From: Armatimonadota bacterium
GTDB taxonomy: Bacteria; Armatimonadota; Fervidibacteria; Fervidibacterales; Thermosaccharophagaceae
Reading direction: 5' to 3'
Length of the DNA: 34,635 bases
Assembly: GCA_025062195.1 (NCBI GenBank)
Contig: JANXAS010000033.1
Location: 1-34,635, forward strand
The notes below the pieces were generated by a model, which searched no databases, was not told where the DNA came from, and was given only the letters and a program-made list of their open reading frames with translations. Shown piece after piece: positions 30,660 to 34,635 of the stretch (positions within the stretch are counted from its first letter, which is position 1; every line of letters begins with the position of its first letter). A program made the translations under genes and the position numbers.

Positions 30660-33600
30660 TCACTTTTGCTCATCGCCTTTCCTTAAAGCGGCGTTAATTT
30701 TTTCCTCGCTTGCCTTTAGAACCTTCAAGAGGAACTCTTCGGCATTTTTTTCCGAAATATGCCCCATAAATGCGAATTCAGGCTTGATTGGCAAAACCCT
30801 TGAACGAAGAAGTTCTGTCAAAATCTTAGCCTTTTCAACATCCCCCCAACAGTGATACAGTGTATTTTCCAGAAAGCTATCACCCGTGAAAATGACCCTC
30901 TTTCCATTTAATTCCATCGCATAGACAACGGAATCAATACTGTGTCCCGGCACGAAAATTGCCCTAACTTTCACGCCTAAAATTGTTATCTCTGTCTCAT
31001 CCCCAGGACGCTTTAAAGGCAATGGTATGTCAATTGGACAAGGAACCCAAATGCCATATCCATTCCATGTTGGCACCATCCAAACAGTCGCAAATGCAGC
31101 TGTAGCAGGCGCAATAGTCTTTGCTCCGAGTGTTCGCCAAAGATACATTGCCCCCAAATGGTCACCATGAGAATGACTCAGCAGGACATAGCGCACATCC
31201 TTTGGTTCAACCCCAATTGCCCTCATTCGCTGCCATGTATACGGAATGCTTGAAGTCCCGCCACAGTCAACCATAATTGCGCCATCCTTCACCTTGATAA
31301 GCCACATATCTCCAATATAGGCATGCTCAGGTCCAGTGCGCCCAACCCTGTAAACTGGCACACCATCAAATTCTGGCTTTAATGGCTCACTTTGTGCCAA
31401 AAGCTTGGAGACCGGCAACTTGACACGCCAACTCACTTTGCCATCCCTTTCAATTCGCCAAACCTCGCCGTTGTGTGTGCCTGCGATTGCGAAACTGCCG
31501 TTAGCACTCCATCGCAAAATTGAGGGGAAACTAACCTCAATGTTTGCTAAAAGTTTGTTGTCGTCCGAGTCACCTCTTAGCAAATATACTTTCCCATCCC
31601 AACAAGAAACGAGAATCATTCCACTGTGCATGGCAAAATCGCTCACTGCATCGGGAAAGCGCAGCTCATTTATCCATGCCTTTTTCCCAATGTCGTAGAT
31701 GAAAATTGTCTCTCCATTCGGATCAGTTGGCAACCAAGCATAGCCAGCCAGACCGCGAGAAAACCATGACATTGGAACGCACCAAACCTTCTCACCTTTC
31801 TCATCAATATGTGCCTCAAATAACCCATCCTTTGGCAACTTAGTGCGAACTAACTCCTTGCCAAATGCATCAAATACTCGCAACCATCCACTTTGCCGTG
31901 TGACAAATGAAACATGACCATGCCCACTCCAACTACCAATTAAGTTTCGTTGCTTTATGCGAATCCATCCGCCATATTCTGTGACAGCAACCTTTGAACC
32001 ATCGCCGCTTAATGCCACTGACATTATCACACGGAATGGAACTAAGGCACGCGGCTTCATGCCAAATTCTCCAGAGATCTCCGGAAATTCATCCGAAGGC
32101 TCAGGTGGCTTTTTAACCTCAATGGCTTCAGAAATTGGCATAGCACTCCAAAGCGTGCCAGCAGTGAGAGAATTCCAAACAACCAAACCAGCAGGTGGAA
32201 GGCGCATCTCTTCAACAAGTTTAGCGTCCACTTCGCTCACATTTGGGACGAGATAGCCATATGCCACAACATGCCCATCAGCACTTGCTGCCATACGAAA
32301 CGGACGCTGATAATTGAATGGATGGTGTTGCCGGCCACAATCTTTGTCTATTCGCCATGCACCATCGTCTGACATCACAGTGAAAAGGAAATTATGAGCA
32401 CGAACGAACAAATCGCCCAAAAAACTAACGATCCAACCGTTTTTCCAATCACCGCTGCCATACCTTACAAACCCAAGATCCCAAATGCTATCCACAAATA
32501 CCTTCTCTTCGCCCTTTTCATCGCCAAAAAGGACGATAGTTGGTGTTGGCTCAGTAAATCGTGAGTATGCTAACCCAACTCCGAAAACTTTGGCAAACGG
32601 CAGCACTGCAACCTGATGTGGAGCCCATGGGAATGCATAACGCCCCCAAAGCAACTCACCATTTTGAGAAATTAGCCAAAAGTTTTTATCGTTTCGGAAA
32701 GCCATTGTCGCTATGGCGATGAATTCCCCATCATCACTTATGTCCAATGCCGAAACGCTTTGAGGATGTAAGAATGTGCCCTGACGCAAAAACTGAGGCA
32801 CATTGCTGCGCTTAAGCGGCTTGCCAATTTGAACCGTTTTCAATTTTGGATATTGTTTAGGGCTTGTTTTCACTTTTTTACCACCCTCCACTACAAGTTT
32901 TATCTCACACATCAACCTTTCTGTTGGCTTAGGTTGCTCTGATTCGGTTATGCCAATCCGAAGCCATGCAATCCCCTCCTTAAGGGAAGCAGGCAAGTGT
33001 AAAATTGCCTCGCCACGCCCATCAAAAACGACCCTCAATTTTTCCCAACCCTCTTCATCATCAGCAAACGATGGTGCTTGCTGGACAAATGCCACCAACT
33101 TTGGCTCTTTCATCACTTCCAAACCTTTTACATTCACCCATCGCCAAAGCACTTTTATCCTACCATTTGGTTGGACGATGTCTGACGACAATGCAATGTG
33201 CAAAACCTGCTCCTTTTCCATCCCGTCAGGCGTGGAAAAGAATGGGCGGTCAATGATGAAGATGTGATGTTTAAACGATTGGATTTCCTCACCACGCAAA
33301 AGCCACTCATTCTGCCCATCAGCTCCAAATCGCAATGTTCTAAATCGCCACCCAAATAGCGAAAATTGAAGGCTTGAATGAAATGTCCCTTTTGGTCTTG
33401 GATCCCAGTTACCCAAAGCTGCCCCATATGCTTCAAAGGCTTGTGTAGCTTCTTCACGCCCGCTAATACCAATACCGTATGCACCCGGCAATGGCTTGTC
33501 AATCAAAATCACTGTTGTAATGTTGAACGATGGGATACGCACTTTAAACCCATCTGTTTGAACAGCTTGCGAGGGAAAATCATCCCGAAAATTTGGCAAA

Positions 33601-34211
33601 AATTTCGCCCCTTTCCCGTCAACATGAAGCAAGCTGTTGCTTATGTTAGTCTCATACCCACCTTCCATCGTGGCAGGGAGGTAGAGTGTAAGCGGCGAGG
33701 CAAATAAAGCTGGTGGAGAACGCCACACCTCTTTACCACGATACTTTACCGTGAGCCATACTGGAATTGACTGCCCTCCATCATTGAAAGATACGAAAGT
33801 AACCGGATAGAGGCGAAATAGGAGGTGATTGCCCCGGACAATTAGGTCTGGCGACAAACTTTCAACTTTGCCTTGCACAATACGAAACCTGTGACATCCA
33901 GGTTGGATTATGTGCTCACCCTCTGGCAAATCCAAGTTCAAGATTGTGTAGCGCTTCCCATTGACATCAAAATAGCTCTTTCCGTCCACATTTATCCCAA
34001 AAGCCCATGTTGTCAAAGGACCTCTATAGCGAGAGTAGGGGGCAATTTTGCCAACCTGAGCAGTTTCAACCGGTTTATTTTGCTCCTCAGCCCTGACGAG
34101 TTGGATGGTAAGATTCTCAGCAATGGAAGCCGATAAGATGCAAAAAATGGGGATGAAATGGGAAATGAGCCTAAGCAAGCGAAATATAGCAAATGGCGCA
34201 AACCCGCACAT
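30660..34211 (-). CDS. Giant secreted beta-propeller protein with C-terminal metallo-beta-lactamase domain
   Basis: The protein has 1183 residues from the ATG at 34211, preceded by AAGGTGAG; the frame extends 56 codons further without a good start. A signal peptide (FAIFRLLRLISHFIPIFCILSASIA) predicts export. About residues 35-480 are beta-sandwich-like. About 495-930 form a propeller with WD40/PQQ-like blades (SALDISDDGEFIAIA, MSVALSGDGSKVAVTEYGG, LRWSANGSFAIAGTHNGEV). The last 240 residues are a complete metallo-beta-lactamase domain: YVLLSHSHGDHLGAMY (HSHGDH from about 1013), VPGHSIDSV, VIFTGDSF and FMGHIS supply all metal ligands. MBL domains hydrolyse phosphodiesters, thioesters, lactams or sulfates; the substrate here cannot be named. 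The fusion of a long sensor-like propeller to a hydrolase in one secreted chain is unusual. Confidence 0.85.
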   Translation of the reverse strand: MCGFAPFAIFRLLRLISHFIPIFCILSASIAENLTIQLVRAEEQNKPVETAQVGKIAPYSRYRGPLTTWAFGINVDGKSYFDVNGKRYTILNLDLPEGEHIIQPGCHRFRIVQGKVESLSPDLIVRGNHLLFRLYPVTFVSFNDGGQSIPVWLTVKYRGKEVWRSPPALFASPLTLYLPATMEGGYETNISNSLLHVDGKGAKFLPNFRDDFPSQAVQTDGFKVRIPSFNITTVILIDKPLPGAYGIGISGREEATQAFEAYGAALGNWDPRPKGTFHSSLQFSLFGWRFRTLRFGADGQNEWLLRGEEIQSFKHHIFIIDRPFFSTPDGMEKEQVLHIALSSDIVQPNGRIKVLWRWVNVKGLEVMKEPKLVAFVQQAPSFADDEEGWEKLRVVFDGRGEAILHLPASLKEGIAWLRIGITESEQPKPTERLMCEIKLVVEGGKKVKTSPKQYPKLKTVQIGKPLKRSNVPQFLRQGTFLHPQSVSALDISDDGEFIAIATMAFRNDKNFWLISQNGELLWGRYAFPWAPHQVAVLPFAKVFGVGLAYSRFTEPTPTIVLFGDEKGEEKVFVDSIWDLGFVRYGSGDWKNGWIVSFLGDLFVRAHNFLFTVMSDDGAWRIDKDCGRQHHPFNYQRPFRMAASADGHVVAYGYLVPNVSEVDAKLVEEMRLPPAGLVVWNSLTAGTLWSAMPISEAIEVKKPPEPSDEFPEISGEFGMKPRALVPFRVIMSVALSGDGSKVAVTEYGGWIRIKQRNLIGSWSGHGHVSFVTRQSGWLRVFDAFGKELVRTKLPKDGLFEAHIDEKGEKVWCVPMSWFSRGLAGYAWLPTDPNGETIFIYDIGKKAWINELRFPDAVSDFAMHSGMILVSCWDGKVYLLRGDSDDNKLLANIEVSFPSILRWSANGSFAIAGTHNGEVWRIERDGKVSWRVKLPVSKLLAQSEPLKPEFDGVPVYRVGRTGPEHAYIGDMWLIKVKDGAIMVDCGGTSSIPYTWQRMRAIGVEPKDVRYVLLSHSHGDHLGAMYLWRTLGAKTIAPATAAFATVWMVPTWNGYGIWVPCPIDIPLPLKRPGDETEITILGVKVRAIFVPGHSIDSVVYAMELNGKRVIFTGDSFLENTLYHCWGDVEKAKILTELLRSRVLPIKPEFAFMGHISEKNAEEFLLKVLKASEEKINAALRKGDEQK

Positions 34212-34546
34212 AAAACTCACCTTCCAGGCAAGAATTTTGAATACACAAGATAAAGCAAATTTGGCTTGGCTGGAAAAATTCCGCCATCGCTTGCAATTTG
34301 CTCGCTGACTTTCAAGGTAGGAGTTACGCAGTTGAATTTTGAGTTGGATGAAATCCGACAACCCCTCCGATTTTTTCACGACGGTTTTTCGGACAAACTA
34401 TCGTCTGCCACTACGAAACGAAGCCAACTGCGTAGGTCTCATCGCTAATAATTTTTGCACGCTTCTCAAGTTCGTCTGCCACCCTTTGCTGCAGGAAATT
34501 TACCTAAATTTTCGGCTTAGCAGGAACTTCACCTTACTACTCAACT
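34212..34546. other. Intergenic region upstream of the propeller-MBL gene
   Basis: No gene is supported. It must contain the promoter of the minus-strand propeller-MBL gene. Near 34402-34415 it holds TCGTCTGCCACTAC, a word shared (reverse complement) with the hairpin element at 3114-3142. A partial copy (TTCGTCTGCCACC) is at about 34475. Confidence 0.45.
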
Positions 34547-34635
34547 TTACTCAACCTTAAAGTGCAACAAACGAGCCACAAAATCTGTCAAATCGCCATC
34601 AAGCCAAGCGAAAAAGACAGTGCATCGGTCGCCAT
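34547..34635 (-). CDS. 3' end of a minus-strand gene running off the window (partial)
   Basis: The frame is open from the right edge to a TAA at 34547-34549 and reads TVFFAWLDGDLTDFVARLLH then FKVE, a plausible soluble protein C-terminus. Only 28 codons are visible, so no family can be assigned, and chance openness is possible. Confidence 0.4.
   Translation of the reverse strand, partial: GDRCTVFFAWLDGDLTDFVARLLHFKVE

Noticed and set aside
1-34635. tRNA or rRNA genes
   Set aside because: No T-arm-like GGTTCGAATCC pattern with matching acceptor stem and no rRNA-like stretch was seen in the intergenic regions by eye. A dedicated scan was not possible.

Overview
The window looks like a piece of a thermophile-type bacterial chromosome, most likely Armatimonadota (a Fervidibacter-like lineage). 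This placement is an inference. It rests mainly on the pseudopilin-like protein at 19659-20399, which combines the [19 protein letters not shown] leader, the [11 protein letters not shown] segment and an H-x9-DG motif, a combination typical of that phylum. Supporting context is the many secreted carbohydrate-active and propeller proteins, moderate GC, and strong GAGGTG/GGAGG ribosome binding sites. Planctomycetes and Lentisphaerae also carry DUF1559-type pseudopilins and are the main alternative. I saw no rRNA, tRNA or CRISPR array.

Layout. 1-7 kb: end of a CARDB-type secreted protein, a membrane-anchored PQQ-type propeller, a zinc-less MDR dehydrogenase, then two secreted minus-strand glycoside hydrolases (a GH42-like enzyme upstream and a GH62 arabinofuranosidase downstream), pointing to plant hemicellulose breakdown outside the cell. 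7.5-20.4 kb: mostly housekeeping and cell-envelope genes on the plus strand: sppA plus a Yip1-like membrane protein; class I fumarase (minus strand, overlapping its neighbour tail to tail); a xylose-isomerase-like TIM barrel plus a HIT hydrolase; a Met/Gly-rich secreted protein; a UPF0173 hydrolase, alpha/beta hydrolase and secreted-protein operon; a MocA-like nucleotidyltransferase; a GlmM-type phosphohexomutase; and the pseudopilin with a recognisable promoter and terminator. 20.5-21.6 kb: a URO-D family protein.

21.6-26.2 kb is an accessory island. A RAYT-type (REP-associated tyrosine) transposase sits between two arrays of palindromic REP units. These are followed by a tightly overlapping minus-strand operon: AbrB/DUF104-like antitoxin, VapC-type PIN toxin, HerA-like ATPase and a small secreted protein. 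A third REP array in the opposite orientation closes this block. Beyond it lie an Mrr-N-like winged-helix protein and the C-terminal remnant of a second PIN toxin. This PIN/HerA block is the best candidate for an undescribed system.

26.7-34.2 kb: two very large secreted minus-strand proteins flank a YbjN-like protein. One is an alpha/alpha-toroid-like protein of unknown activity; the other is a 1183-residue beta-propeller fused to a complete metallo-beta-lactamase domain. A second, unrelated family of short palindromic repeats (core GGCACGAAGCGGAGTGCC) is scattered through at least eight intergenic sites. A minus-strand gene appears to enter the window at its right edge.
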